A stretch of DNA of 64,000 nucleotides from Microglena sp. YARC (GCA_022414725.1 CM039463.1:25534366-25598365), one strand, 5' to 3'. Shown: positions 19,150-31,340, counted from the first letter of the stretch. A program made the numbers and translations. The notes: generated by a model from the letters alone, not told the origin.

Positions 19150-22100
19150 TGTTATTTACCGGGTTTCACCGGTTCACCTAGAGTGACTTAGAGTGCACAG
19201 GACTACCTCCCTGCTGCACTGTACTGCGGTGCCGCTGCCAGCTATGGCACGGACTCTGATGCCGGTACCCTGAGGTGCCGCGCCATCTCAGTACTTCCTC
19301 CTAGCGCATTGATCGAATGCTTATCTAACTGTAAAGATCTTATCCTTACCGTCTTCCCCTCGTCTCTGTGCTCTGCTCATACTCCGGAAATTCACAGCTT
19401 ACGGTCCCATTCGCTTTAGATTGTCCTTGCTTGACGGTATTCCGAGCTGAAGGACATTTTGATTGTTGTCGCGCGGAGCGGATCAATTGAAAGGATCGAG
19501 TAAGGCTCTCCACCCGACAAGAACCTCCCCGCTGGGACACCCCTCTTGTGCGGTATATCATCCGTGTATCCGGATTGATTCTGCTCCATTGAGCCTCAAG
19601 CTGTCGTCCCTGACAACCATATCCACCACCACTGCGCCCCCACCACCCCTTCCCATCTCCCACGTCCCGTTGCGTAAGCAATCTCAGCCACCTCTCAACC
19701 ACCTCCTGACCTATCATCTCTCCAGATCTATCCCAAGTTGGCCTCCACCTCCAACTCGCCCCTCCCCACCAGATTCCGTTTTATCCCCTGTTGCCTCGCA
19801 ACGTCCAACTCCCCCCTCCCCCCCCCCCTCTCCCATCCATCGCTCCAATAACACTCTCTGTCAACGCCCCGACGCCACCCATCCTGCTCCGTGGCCACAC
19901 CCGACGGATCTTATCCGGCTGAACGCCTGATGGGGGGCACCTCCAGATCGCCGATGGCCACGTCGCTGGATTAATTCCAACTGTCGCCTATCCCTCATTC
20001 TTCATCCTGCCTCTTCCAAGGACTGCGTGAAGAATCCCTACAATGGGACTACTTGACAAGGATTGCTTCATGCATTTACTGGAATTAATCTGACTGGGAC
20101 ACATGGGAGCACTACATCAACGACAAGCTGGGACATGGCTACTGATAGGCTAGGTGACTATAATGAACTCATACGGGGGCCCGTATCATTGCTGAACACT
20201 TAGCCCCCCACATCCGAGCCGAAGTAGACCACATGATACTTACTCATCCCAACTGATCCTTCCACACCTTGAAAGAGTGTTTGGGACCCCGTCAGGCCAC
20301 CTACATTGGTTTCAAGATTGCATGAATGAGATCCCTAATTATTCACCTCCTAGCCACCTTGTAGGCCTTGTATTTTTTTCTGCCAATTCTACTGCCTTTG
20401 CAATTGCCGAGTGCGAAGTCAAATACGTAGAGAAGAACGTACTGGGTTACATGTACTGAGATATGGACCTAGAAAAACCCCAGCCCTAGGACCGCTTCTA
20501 TTCCCACCATTCCAACGCTGAAATCCACGCCACCGGATTGGTTTGTTCAAATCCAAGCTGACTCCGACAGAAAATTGAGAGAAGTGCACAATCAGCTCAA
20601 AGAGTGCAACACCAGCTGCAAGATATAAACCGTCAGCGGGAACATGATAACTGGGTTCGGCAACGCCTATCCCGCATCCACAGTAACCAGCCACTATAGC
20701 ATACCAGATGATCTTGCTGACCGCTTGCATGGGGGGGCTACACTCACCCTCACCTGCAGCTGAACCAACATGCTCACCTGTTGATCACACTCACCTGCAT
20801 GAGGGGCTACACTCACCCCCACCTGTAGCTGAACCGACATGCTCACCTGTTGATCACAATCACCTGCATGAGGGGCTACACTCACCCTCACCTGCAGCTG
20901 AACTGACATGCTCGCTTGTTGATCACGCTCACCTGCAATGGGGGACTACACTCACCTCTCACCTGCAGTTATTCCTGTACTTGCATCTGATACCATCCCT
21001 GCAACACCCTTGTGTATCCTCTTGCCATCCCCCATAGGAAAATCACACCAGCTCTCCAACTTGCAAGTGCTGATGATGAGTGCAACAACTCATGACATGA
21101 ACCACTTGCATGTGGGGGAATTGCCTGACCACTCTGTCCTCCCTCACTGATGTCTCTAATGACTTGCCATGGGGGGGACATGAACACCTTGTTCCCACGT
21201 CCACATCCACATCCTGCTCTAGTGATGAGGAACCAACTCCCACTAAGCACAGCAACACCACCAACCACCTGGCATACTGTCAGCCCCACTCCTGAAATGA
21301 TAACTATCATCAGATCACACCACCTTCCACTCACCTGTGCCTCCAAGGCCATTCCCACCTGCCCTTCCCACGCTACCCACCACAGGACATGCAAGCGACC
21401 ATGCATCCTTGTGGGTATCGGATGAAGGACACACTTGTGAAGGGGAACATGGGGAGGTATATAGCATGGAAGGGAAATGTCCTGATGAACAGACAAGGGG
21501 ACTGACCTATGCATTGCATGCATCTGTGCACCCAATGTGCTGATGTACAGAAGTACTGCTGCACTAAACTGCAATGCATCATGTGATGTGACCTATTCTT
21601 GCATGAAGATATAAGCATGAGCGATATCCTCGTGAGCTGTTTTTTCATCTGCGTGTAACATAATCCTGATGCACTGATGCACAGCCACCTACTGATGTAC
21701 TGTACTGCACAGATTGAAGTGCTGTACGGTACTAACGTACAACCCATGTGTAATGCACTACTGCTTACTGAATTGCTGTGCACTTAACTGCAATGCTGTA
21801 CAACAGATCTGTTGCATGAGCGATACCCTCGTGTGATGATTTCTACATGCACAAAACTGCAGTGCTGTACAGCACTAGCGACCTGCAGATTCCATGTAAC
21901 CTTCCAGTGCATAGTCAACCTCATGGCATAGTTACATAGTGCTGATTTGATAACCCCACCATCTGTTAAAATAATTAGTAATGGAACACTCTAGGAGTTA
22001 ATTCTTGATCTGCCCCGTACATGCCACATGTATTAGCCACGTGCTGTTAAGGCTTTACCCTTTCGATGTTTCATTGCTGACAACATTGATGCACTGTCCA

Positions 22101-23318
22101 ACCCGATTCTAATTTAGCATTTTCAGTACTTAGCCTTCACTCGCTCCAAATTATGGGGGAGCCTAGCACTAGACATCATCCAGAGTCGTATTCCTGCTCA
22201 GCCCTTGCATCCTGCAGCTTCATAGTTATGATTACATTGATCTTGCAATGAACCCAGCAGGCCAACAACACCAGCGAGTCCCTAACCGTCCCTGCATTTT
22301 TCTTATCCGCTCCGAGTGCCGCTTGCAGCGACCTAGCTACCTCGCAGCCCTAAGCTGCTGACACCTTGTAGTACACTGCAGCATTCCTAGCTCAAGTCCG
22401 CCATAACTTGCCCTTGACAGCTTCCTCAGCACGCGTGGCACCTAGTAGTAAAACATTGCTCCCACCTTTTGTATTAGACCTGACACTCTAAGAATTATTA
22501 GATTTACGCCACTGTAATGCCCCATGTACGCTTCACAGGCAGTCAAATTTTGAATTCAGAATTATCCTAGTCTCTACAGATGTTCTGCGTTTAATTTAGG
22601 TTTACAGCATCCAGCTACAAACACCAAATTATGGGGGGAAATAGTCAGACATCCTGTCAGAACGTTTCGTAACCAGGTTTCTCACAAGATTTAACGCAAG
22701 CCCTGGAAGTTTGCTTCAGCCTAGCGCTCTCTGCACCCTAGCATGCCGCTACCTGCAGCTTCTTCTTTAGTTTCCTAGCAGCTTCCTGCACATCTAAGCC
22801 TGCTGTCCCTTTGCAGCTTCCTATCATGGCAGCACTTTAGTAGACTGACATTTCTTTGAAGAGCATCTGCTAATGTGCTATGCCATCTTTGAACCATTCC
22901 TGCAGCTTCCCTACAGCCCTAGTAGTGAATGCCTTGCAGCTCCTAGGAGTTCACCCCCGCACCGCGTCCTGACATGGCCCCGAGTCCCCTGACCGCAACT
23001 TTCTTGATATGAATTGATTGCACCATGACTGGCTGCTCTCTTCTATCCAGCTTAAGTCTGTACTCCATGGCGCAACCCCTTTAAGCTGCCAGCCGTAATC
23101 AGTGATTGAGAGTTCTTTTAGACATGATTACCACCTTTTGCTGACCAGACCTGCTCGCAAGCCGGTATCATTTTTTTCATCTAACTCCTTGACAAGCCTG
23201 ATGAGTTACAAATGCATGTGTAACCTTCCTAATAGTGTTTTAATTGTCACTCTATTTTTTTAACTCTCTTAAATTCCTGGTAATTCTCAGAATGATGAAT
23301 ACCAGGAATTGGGAGGGA
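19150..23318 (+). mobile_element. Tandem retroelement unit 3, sequence degrading
   Basis: 4169 bp. The first ~900 bp match units 1 and 2 well (start is TGTTATTTACCGGG). From ~20070 single-base indels become frequent, and from ~22000 almost every line carries several. The hairpin and purine tract at the right end are still recognisable but altered (TAATTCTCAGAATGATGAATACCAGGAATT, then GGGAGGGATGG). Confidence 0.75.
20043..21425 (+). pseudogene. gag-like ORF of unit 3, many indels
   Basis: Recognisable throughout by its DNA match to units 1 and 2, but with more than ten single-base indels (for example ATGCATTTACTGG for ATGCAATTTACTGG, GCTGGGACATGG for GCTGGACATGG, CTCATACGGG for CTCATTACGGG). 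The longest open pieces are ~100 residues. Proximity to the assembly gap makes consensus error the likelier cause than true decay. Confidence 0.65.
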
Positions 23319-23839
23319 TGGTTATTCACCGGGTTTTCACCGGTTCACCTTAGATGACTTAGAGTGCACAGGACTACCTCCCTGCTGCACTGTACTGCGG
23401 TGCGCGGGCCAAGCTATGGCACGACTCGGATGCCGGTACCCTGAGGTGCCCGCGCCATCTCAAGTACTTCCTCTAGCGCATTGAGTCGAATGCTTATCTA
23501 ACTGTAGAATCTTATCCGTTATCTCGTCTTCCCCTCGTCTCTGTGGCTCTGCTCATGACGTTCGCCGGAAATTCACGCTTACGGTCCCATTCGCTTTAAG
23601 ACTTGTCCTTGCTTGACGGTATTCCGAGCTGAAGGACATTTTGATTTGTTGGTCTCTTGGCTGCCGAGCGGATCAAATTGAAGAGGATCGAGTAAGGCTC
23701 TCGCCCCACAAGATAACCTCCCGCTGGGAACACCCCTCTTTGTGCGGTATATTCATCCGTCGAAAATCCGGATTGATTCTGCTCCATTGTAGCCTCTAAG
23801 CTCTGTCGTCGCTGAGCACGCAATTCCACCACCACTGGG
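23319..23839 (+). mobile_element. Tandem retroelement unit 4, cut by gap
   Basis: First ~520 bp of a further subtype 1 unit (TGGTTATTCACCGGG...), heavily corrupted, ending in CACCACCACTGGG where the Ns start. The array therefore continues beyond the assembled sequence. Confidence 0.8.
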
Positions 23840-24839
23840 NNNNNNNNNNNNNNNNNNNNNNNNNNNNNNNNNNNNNNNNNNNNNNNNNNNNNNNNNNNNN
23901 NNNNNNNNNNNNNNNNNNNNNNNNNNNNNNNNNNNNNNNNNNNNNNNNNNNNNNNNNNNNNNNNNNNNNNNNNNNNNNNNNNNNNNNNNNNNNNNNNNNN
24001 NNNNNNNNNNNNNNNNNNNNNNNNNNNNNNNNNNNNNNNNNNNNNNNNNNNNNNNNNNNNNNNNNNNNNNNNNNNNNNNNNNNNNNNNNNNNNNNNNNNN
24101 NNNNNNNNNNNNNNNNNNNNNNNNNNNNNNNNNNNNNNNNNNNNNNNNNNNNNNNNNNNNNNNNNNNNNNNNNNNNNNNNNNNNNNNNNNNNNNNNNNNN
24201 NNNNNNNNNNNNNNNNNNNNNNNNNNNNNNNNNNNNNNNNNNNNNNNNNNNNNNNNNNNNNNNNNNNNNNNNNNNNNNNNNNNNNNNNNNNNNNNNNNNN
24301 NNNNNNNNNNNNNNNNNNNNNNNNNNNNNNNNNNNNNNNNNNNNNNNNNNNNNNNNNNNNNNNNNNNNNNNNNNNNNNNNNNNNNNNNNNNNNNNNNNNN
24401 NNNNNNNNNNNNNNNNNNNNNNNNNNNNNNNNNNNNNNNNNNNNNNNNNNNNNNNNNNNNNNNNNNNNNNNNNNNNNNNNNNNNNNNNNNNNNNNNNNNN
24501 NNNNNNNNNNNNNNNNNNNNNNNNNNNNNNNNNNNNNNNNNNNNNNNNNNNNNNNNNNNNNNNNNNNNNNNNNNNNNNNNNNNNNNNNNNNNNNNNNNNN
24601 NNNNNNNNNNNNNNNNNNNNNNNNNNNNNNNNNNNNNNNNNNNNNNNNNNNNNNNNNNNNNNNNNNNNNNNNNNNNNNNNNNNNNNNNNNNNNNNNNNNN
24701 NNNNNNNNNNNNNNNNNNNNNNNNNNNNNNNNNNNNNNNNNNNNNNNNNNNNNNNNNNNNNNNNNNNNNNNNNNNNNNNNNNNNNNNNNNNNNNNNNNNN
24801 NNNNNNNNNNNNNNNNNNNNNNNNNNNNNNNNNNNNNNN
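23840..24839. other. Assembly gap, exactly 1000 N
   Basis: A round-number gap following a tandem array and preceding unrelated sequence; the true size is unknown. Open frames across it are artefacts. Confidence 0.99.
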
Positions 24840-25472
24840 TCATTGCATGTATTCATTCAATTCAGGATTGGGGCAACATTGGGTTTATTTTTTTTCCCAA
24901 ATTTTCATTCCATTTTGCAATGTATTCATTCATGACATGTTATATCATTCAGTCTAGTGGGAATGTATTTCATTCGAGTTCATAGATGTAATATCATTCA
25001 TATGCAGTGCAATGCATGTATTCATTCATCATCATGCCATGCATGCTATTCATTACATTCAATGAAGTTGGGGGTTAGTTTGCAGGAGTCCAAAGCTCTT
25101 GTTTTGTGGACGTTCAGTAGGTTATGCTTCGTTCATTCGTTGCGTGAGTGTGTACTCTCTCACACAATCACATCACTCACTGTGCTTTTGGCCATGGAGA
25201 TGTGCCGACCACCTGGCATGCTTCCTGGCAAAAGTGAGGTTAGTGCGGGTCTGTGATGTGTTATGTCAGGGGAAGTCTTCGATTGCAGATCCTTTCGTTA
25301 CTAGTATATATATATAACGAATATATATCACACAGGCCACACACGATCACTGGTTTTGGGGCATATGGAGTGGCATGGCACATATTATGCTGGTGCAAAC
25401 CCTTGGATGCTTAACCTGGCGAAGTGAGATTGGGAGTTCATCTGTAAAAAGCCTCTTGATTTGTGAACGCTT
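24840..25472. other. TTCATTCA-rich DNA, no gene seen
   Basis: 24840-25060 is enriched in CATTCATTC/GCATGTATTCATT motifs, a degenerate simple repeat. The rest is unremarkable; TATATATATA runs lie near 25304-25330. No homology to the retroelement array, so the array's right end is inside the gap. Confidence 0.6.
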
Positions 25473-26280
25473 GTGGTGGTGAAGCTGTTTGGTGATGTGT
25501 GCATCCAATTTGCACACTCACTCACTCACTCACTCACTCTCACCCATTCTCTTATATTCACTCAAGCTACTCACCGACGTCTTAGCTTCAGCATAAATCA
25601 TCTTCGCCCCCCCCCCCATGGGCCCCCGCCATGCCCACCCTCCCCCCCCCCCCACAGGTCAATGGCACATCACACAGAGATGGCCGACACACCCAACCGC
25701 AATCTATGGCCCAAAACTGGCGCCATAGGACTCCATGGAAATGGCCCAACATGCCACAGGATAGCCGTATACCCAAACCAAACAAAAGCCCTCACCAACC
25801 CAAACCACCCCAACCCAATATGGTCCCACTCTGGTCAATATGGCCAATATCAATGAGACCATAACACCCAATGACCGAGCCCAACCATGATCGGCCAGAC
25901 CGATTACCCCTAGACACAACCATACCCGAACCATGCCCCAAACCATTACCCAAATGAGCCATAACGCCAACCGCGAACCTAATAACCAACCCAACATAAC
26001 CCAACCAATCGCGAGTAACCAACCACACCAATAACTCAATCCGATAACCAACCCGAACACCCAACCCATAACCAACATAACCAACCAACCATAACCAACC
26101 TTAACCAAACCATACCAACATACCCAACCCAACCCATACCCAACCCAACCATAACCAACCATAACCAACGGCATACCATAATCCATAACCAACTATAACC
26201 ACCATACCCAACCCAACCCAACCCAATCCAAACATACCCACCCATACCCAACCCACCCTACCTCACCCATACCCACCCGT
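25473..26280. repeat. CACT, poly-C and CCAAC/CCATA simple-repeat tract
   Basis: (CACT)n at ~25515-25545, two poly-C runs (~25607-25618, ~25642-25653), then ~600 bp of degenerate CCAACCCAACCATAAC units. The 162-residue minus-strand frame at 25704-26192 (Trp/Gly/Val/Leu-rich) is simply the complement of this repeat. Confidence 0.8.
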
Positions 26281-26519
26281 ATCCGCAGACACCCCCCAAT
26301 TTCAGGTGCGAGTTTGAGGAAGGTAAGGTTTCCCTGCTTCAACATAGTAGAGGACTCTAGCTGGAACCTGGGCTGAGTGGGTCCAAGAAACGAAAAATCA
26401 CATTTCAAAGCCCATAGCCACATTGTTGAAAGAGTGCTGCCGAATGGCTATAGCAATCCGTGAATTGTATTGCAGTAGCGCGGGGCCGAGCGCACTTGCA
26501 TTCGAAGAATGCTAATCGA

Positions 26520-28255
26520 TAGGCCTCGTCAAGGCCTATAAAACCTACAGCTGTTAGTAAAATACAGGCAAAACCTGTATATATGTGTATAGGGGCCATA
26601 CGATCTACCAGCCATGTGTGGATCTATTGCTTTCCGTCGCAAGCTAAAGTTCTTGCTTTTAAAGAAGGCCAATCCAAATGGGCCTCCTGCTCTTGCATTG
26701 GGTGCGTGCAAGTTGCCACTGCTGAAAACCTACAGCCGTGTAAATAATCAGGGCAAACCGTGTAGACTAGATGTGCATAGGCCATAGCAACAGCCATGTG
26801 TGAATCTATTGCTGTCCTTCACAGCTAAGCTCTTGCATTCGGAGAAGCTCAAGGGCAAGGCCTCCTGCTCTTGCATGGGTGCGTGCAAGTACCACTGATT
26901 ACAAACCTACAGCTGTGAGTAAATACAGGCAATCCTGTATGTATGTGTATAGGTCATAGCGACAGCCATGTGTGGATCTATTGCTTTCCGTCGCAGACTA
27001 AGTTCTGGCTTTGTTTAAAGGGAAGGCCAATCAAGGCCTCCTGCTCTTGCATGGGTGCATTCAAGTTGCCACTGCTGAAAAGCCTAACAACGCGTGGCGT
27101 AAATACAGGTAAACCTGTGGCTAGATGTGTATAGGTCATAGCTACAGCCATGCGTGAATCTGTTGCTGTCCGTCGCAGCCTAGCTCTTGCTTTTGAAGAT
27201 GGTTAATCAAGGCCTCCTACTCTTGCAAGGGTGCGTGCAAGTGCCACTCTTTACTAACCTATAACTACATGAATAGGCTACAGCTATAGCCATCTGTGAG
27301 TATATTCCTCATGGTCTAGCTGTTGCATGTGAATTGGGCTAGCCAGGGCTTCCTACTTATGCAAGTGCGGTTGTGGTGGTGGTGGTGGTGGCTAATGCAT
27401 GTGTGTGCAAGTACCACTCTTTTCTAGCCTATATAAAGCTACATGAATAGGCTACAGCTATAGCCATCTGTGATAATGCTCCTCAGGGTCTAGCTGTTGC
27501 ATGTGAAGAAGGCCAGCCAGGGCTTCCTACTTATCCATATGTGGTGTTGGTGGTGGTGGTGGTGGTGGTGGCTTGTGCGTATGTGTGCAAGTGGCACTCT
27601 TTACACGCCTGTAGCTACATGTATAGGCTATAGCTATAGCTATCTGTGGATGTGTTCCTGTAGCTCAGGGTCTAGCTGTTGCTTGTGAAGAAGGCCAGTC
27701 AGGGCTTCCTAATTTTGTAAGTGTGGTGGTGGTGGTTGTGGTGGCACTTATGTGTGTGCAAGTACCACTCTTTACTGGCATACAGCTACATGTATAGGCT
27801 ACAGCTATAGCCATCTGTGATTATACTCCTCAGGGTTAAGCTGTTGTATGTGAAGGCTGACCAGGGCTTCTTACTTTTACAATCGTGCGTGAGCAAGTGC
27901 ATTCATGCACAGGATAGCTATCCCTGGATCTGTTGCTGTAGCACAGTTCAAGCTGTTGCATTTGAAGAAGATTAACCTGGGCTTTTCTACTTTTGCAAAG
28001 TGTGCGTGCTGCAAGTGCACTCATGCACAGGATAATAAATAAGCCACCCTGAATCTGTTGCTGTAGCACAGTGTTCAGTTCTTGCATTTCAAGAAGGTTG
28101 ACCAGGGCCTCCTACTTTTGCAAGCGTGCATGTGCAAGTGCGCTCATGCACTCTTGCACAGGATAGCCACCCCTGAGTATGTTGCTGTAGGCAGCACAGG
28201 GTCGAGTTGTTGCATTTCAAGAAAGCTAGTCAAGGTGTCTTACTCTTGCAAGCGT
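26520..28255. repeat. Diverged tandem repeat, ~110-185 bp units
   Basis: About ten units carrying, in order, CCTACAGCT(G/A)..., TACAGGCAAACCTGTAT, TGTGTATAGG.CATAG, CAGCCATGTGTGGATCTATTGCT, TCCGTCGCAG, TAGCTCTTGCAT, GAAG..CAAGGCCTCCTGCTCTTGCA and GTGCGTGCAAGTRCCACT. Units start near 26540, 26725, 26905, 27085, 27260, 27425, 27600 and 27775, and become shorter and more diverged to the right. (TGG)n runs sit at ~27372, ~27543 and ~27724. The order in each unit is constant, so it grew by unequal exchange. Confidence 0.8.
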
Positions 28256-29030
28256 AGTGGTGGTGCTGCTGGTGTCGGCGGTTGTGGTGGTATTGGTGGT
28301 GGTGGTGGTATTGGCGTCCCGATGTCTGGTATTGAGTGGGTTGTGGTGGTGGTGGTGGTATTGGCTTCCGATGTCTGTCCACACGTTCCCATCCTGGGCC
28401 TTGCTGGCCCCTGGACCTGTCGTAAACCCTGTCTTCCGACCGCTGAACTCGACTCCGGTTCCACCTATCGCTCCTATAGCCAACACTCTCCGCCAATGTT
28501 CCGCATCGCTTGCGACGCGCATAGGACTTGTTCAAATTTATCCCAGCCCTTCGGGTTTCACACACTGGTTTCACAACAAGGCAAGTGCGTGTTTTTCAAA
28601 TTTATCCCATCCCCTCGCACTAACTAGCGACCCACCACTGCCACCACCGCCAAACCAGTTAAGATAACCACCGCCACCACTGTCACCACCACTAACAACA
28701 ACAACCAATGAACCGTCAGGGTAGGGTCTGCAACAATAGACCGTACTGCCCAGGATCAGCTTCAGGCCAAATCCAGCCCACAGGGCCGATTCTCGAAACT
28801 ATGGGTTTTATTTGCCGCAGGGCCGATTCCCAAAACGATGGGTTTTATCGCAACTTGGCAAAAATATCGCGGTTAAAAAAATCATCCCGCCACTACCAGT
28901 CCACCCAGTTCCTCTTTGTGGCTACTTTGAACCTCGAACTTGGTTACGTAGCTTCAGCCAGTAATTTGGCTGCTCGCTAGGGCTACTCCTACCAGCTTCC
29001 ACCCAGCTCCATTAGGTGTTGACTAGGTCA
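28256..29030. other. (TGG)n tract, then unassigned DNA
   Basis: 28256-28370 is (GGT)n-rich. 28375-28640 is a GC-balanced stretch open in several frames; TTCAAATTTATCCCA occurs twice (~28531 and ~28597). 28640-28710 is (CCA)n. CAGGGCCGATTC(T/C)C.AAACTATGGGTTTTAT occurs twice (~28782, ~28818). No protein family was recognised. Confidence 0.5.
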
Positions 29031-29094
29031 AGTCCAAAGCTTTCAGCTGCATTGGAATGCTTGTCACGATAGCTTTCAGTTGCACCACCGCCAC

Positions 29095-29720
29095 CAGCAG
29101 CAGCATATCGGACCTGTGTATGGATCTTGGAGGGTCCGCTGCGTCTCTGATGCAGTAGCATCTCCAACACCAGCATCCCCAGCACCAGCAGCAGCAGCAG
29201 CCTCATTCGAATCAGAGCCAGAGTCAAACTCATCAGGGGCAGCACCACCACCATCACCAGTGGCAGCAGCACCAGCAGCCAAAGCAGCAGCAATATTGGA
29301 TCCTGTGTTGTGGATCTTGGAGGGTCTGTTGCATCTCTCAGGTGCAGTAGCATCTCCCTATACCAGCATCCCCAGGCAGCAGCAGCAGCAGCCTCATTTG
29401 AATCAGAGCGAGAGTCAAACTCATCAAGGGCAGCACCAGCACCAGTGGCAGCAGCAGCAGCACCACCAGCAGCAGCATATTGGACCTGTGCGTGGATCGT
29501 GGAGGGTCTGTTGCATCTCAGATGCAGAAGCATCTCCTATACCAGCATCCCCAGCACCAGCAGCAGCAGCAGCCTCATTCGAATCAGAGCCAGAGTCAAA
29601 CTCATTCAGGGGGGTAGCACCACCACCACCATCACGAGCAGCAGCTGCCACCCACCCACCACCTGTCCACCACCAGCAGCATATTGGACCTGGGTGTGGA
29701 TCTTGCAGGGTCTGCTGCGT
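29095..29720. repeat. ~190-bp CAG/GCA-rich tandem repeat
   Basis: Three full units and a partial one, each beginning CAGCAGCATATTGGACCTGTG, GGATCTTGGAGGGTCYGCTG, CATCTC.GATGCAG, then (CAG)n and TCATTCGAATCAGAGCCAGAGTCAAACTCATC. Both strands are open (Ala/Gln/Ser-rich on plus; DEFDSGSDSNEAAAAAGAGDAG-type on minus), as expected for CAG/CTG repeats without stops. Single unit elements recur to ~30360. I cannot support a gene. Confidence 0.8.
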
Positions 29721-29792
29721 CTGGAAAGCAGATCCACTAGGTCAGTGTGCCTACTCTATTATAGGAGTGGCAAGCAAAACATTCAAAACTGA

Positions 29793-29872
29793 ATTCCTCG
29801 GTGTCGCTGGTTTGTGCCGGGAGACCCCCCTCCTGGGGTGAAATACCTTTGACAACTGAAAACAAAAAAATG
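29793..29872 (+). mobile_element. Dispersed repeat R2, copy
   Basis: TCCTCGGTGTCGCTGGTTTG, then TGCCGGGAGACCCCCCTCCTGGGGTGAAATACCTTTGACAAC and an A-rich end. Same element as the insertion at 7125-7211 and a second local copy at 30020-30098. Confidence 0.7.
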
Positions 29873-30019
29873 TTCTTTGAGGGTCCGCTGGGTCTCAGAT
29901 GTAGATATTGGACCTGGGTGTGACTCAAGGACCTTGGAGGATCCGCTGCGTCTCAGATGCAGATCCTCTAGGTCAAGTGTGCCTAACTCGAGTTTTGTAG
30001 GAGTGGCAGCGCCATTCAT

Positions 30020-30098
30020 ACTGAATACTCGGTGTTGCTGGTTTGGGTTGAAAGACCCACCTCCTGGGGTGAAATGACCTTTGACAACTAAAAAAAAA
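30020..30098 (+). mobile_element. Dispersed repeat R2, second local copy
   Basis: TACTCGGTGTTGCTGGTTTG, then GGTTGAAAGACCCACCTCCTGGGGTGAAATGACCTTTGACAAC and a short A run. It follows a repeat of the flanking GGAGG(G/A)TCCGCTG(G/C)GTCTCAGATG motif, so element and flank may have been duplicated together. Confidence 0.7.
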
Positions 30099-30129
30099 GT
30101 TGTGCTCTTGGAGGGTACGTCGTGTCTCA

Positions 30130-30637
30130 GATGCAATTATTAAACCTGGTGTGGGGACCTATAAGAGCCATCGTCAAACTCATCAACGGCTGCACCACCA
30201 GACACACCAAGCGCAGCAAGCACCACCACCAGCACCACCACCACCAGCATCACTGTGGCGGGCATCACCATCAGCAGCTACAAGGCACCACGCACACAGC
30301 ACCACCACCACACACTACCACTCCATCAAGCAGCTAGGCACCAGCAGCACCAGCATATTGGACCTGGGTGTGACTCAAGATGCACATCTTGGAGTTCCCC
30401 GGAACAAACCCTGCTGGCCACCCTCAGATTGGGCCACAAAGTGCGAGGACAATGATGAAGAATCGAGGTTTTCTGACCACAGACAGGCCACAAGCTGTAG
30501 TGCCGATCTGGCCACCCTCAGATTGGGCTACATGGTACGAAAACAATTCTGATAAATCAGCGTTGTCTGACGACAAGCAGGCCACAAGCTCTAGTGCCGA
30601 TCTGGCCACCCTCAGTTGGGCTAACATGTACCAGCTT
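30130..30637. repeat. (CAC)n tract and ~94-bp tandem repeat
   Basis: 30200-30345 is CAC/CAG-rich. From ~30416 to 30630 a ~94-bp unit (CTGGCCACCCTCAGATTGGGC...CAGGCCACAAGCT.TAGTGCCGAT) occurs two and a half times. No coding signal beyond repeat-driven ORFs. Confidence 0.75.
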
Positions 30638-30748
30638 GGTACTACATAAATGTGCGCTATTGCGCTCTAGCGCGCAAGAGTCAAAAGCGCAACCCAAAAG
30701 GAGGCAGTTGCGTCAAAAGCGCAACCCAAAAGGACAAAATGTAGTACC
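30638..30748. mobile_element. MITE-like element, copy 1 (GGTACTACAT ends)
   Basis: 111 bp, ending in GGTACTACAT and ATGTAGTACC. The interior is GCGC-rich with two copies of GTCAAAAGCGCAACCCAAAAGGA. It shares ends and GCGC-rich content with 31341-31500. No ORF and no clear target duplication. Confidence 0.65.
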
Positions 30749-31340
30749 CTGCACAGTAGCATAACAATTCTGAAGAATTCGGTTTCTCAGAAGGACCAAA
30801 TGTATCCGAGCTTCAGGAACTTGAACTTGTTTACATGGCTGCAACCTTTAAGTTTGAACTTGGTTACATAGCTTCAGTCAGCCTTTAAAAGCCCTGCTCG
30901 CATTATTTTGGCAGTAACATAATCATTTCAAATCAAAGGCATTCCTGTCAAAAATTCGCTTCAATAAACAAAAGGCAACTCTTACGACCTTCCACCTTCA
31001 GCTTCAGGAACTTGAACTTGTGTAGATGCTCCAATTCACTCGGTGGCGGGTGTTCCATTCCGTTCCAACATCAATTCATCCACTCCAAACCATAATATCC
31101 TCTCACTACTATGTTACGGCAGTATCGCCAACATGCAAGAATTTATTATTTTCAAGACATATTGAATTAAATTGAATTATTACATGTTGTTCAGCCGACT
31201 ATGGGCTGCTCACCGTCTTCCGTGCAAGACCCACGGAAACCAGGGAGCACACTAAGTGGACAGTTTAAAGACTTGTTCAGGTCTTACACATTTGATCCAA
31301 TCTCTTCATAAGAGCTTCCAGGGCTTGTCAGTTGAGTTCA
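30749..31340. other. Unique AT-rich DNA with dispersed repeat fragments
   Basis: Holds two fragments of the AACTTGGTTACATAGCTTCAGCC type (~30828-30890), part of the CTGCTCGCCGTCTTC repeat family, and a fuller copy at ~31165-31300. No gene is supported. Confidence 0.55.

Noticed and set aside
23596..24856. Minus-strand ORFs of 367-415 codons
   Set aside because: Almost wholly runs of N in the assembly gap.
25704..26192. 162-codon Trp/Gly/Val/Leu-rich minus ORF resembling a membrane protein
   Set aside because: It is the complement of a degenerate CCAACC/CCATAA simple repeat; hydrophobicity follows from the repeat.
28226..28574. Minus-strand ORFs with Thr/Pro/His runs
   Set aside because: Driven by the (TGG)n tract; no domain beyond it.
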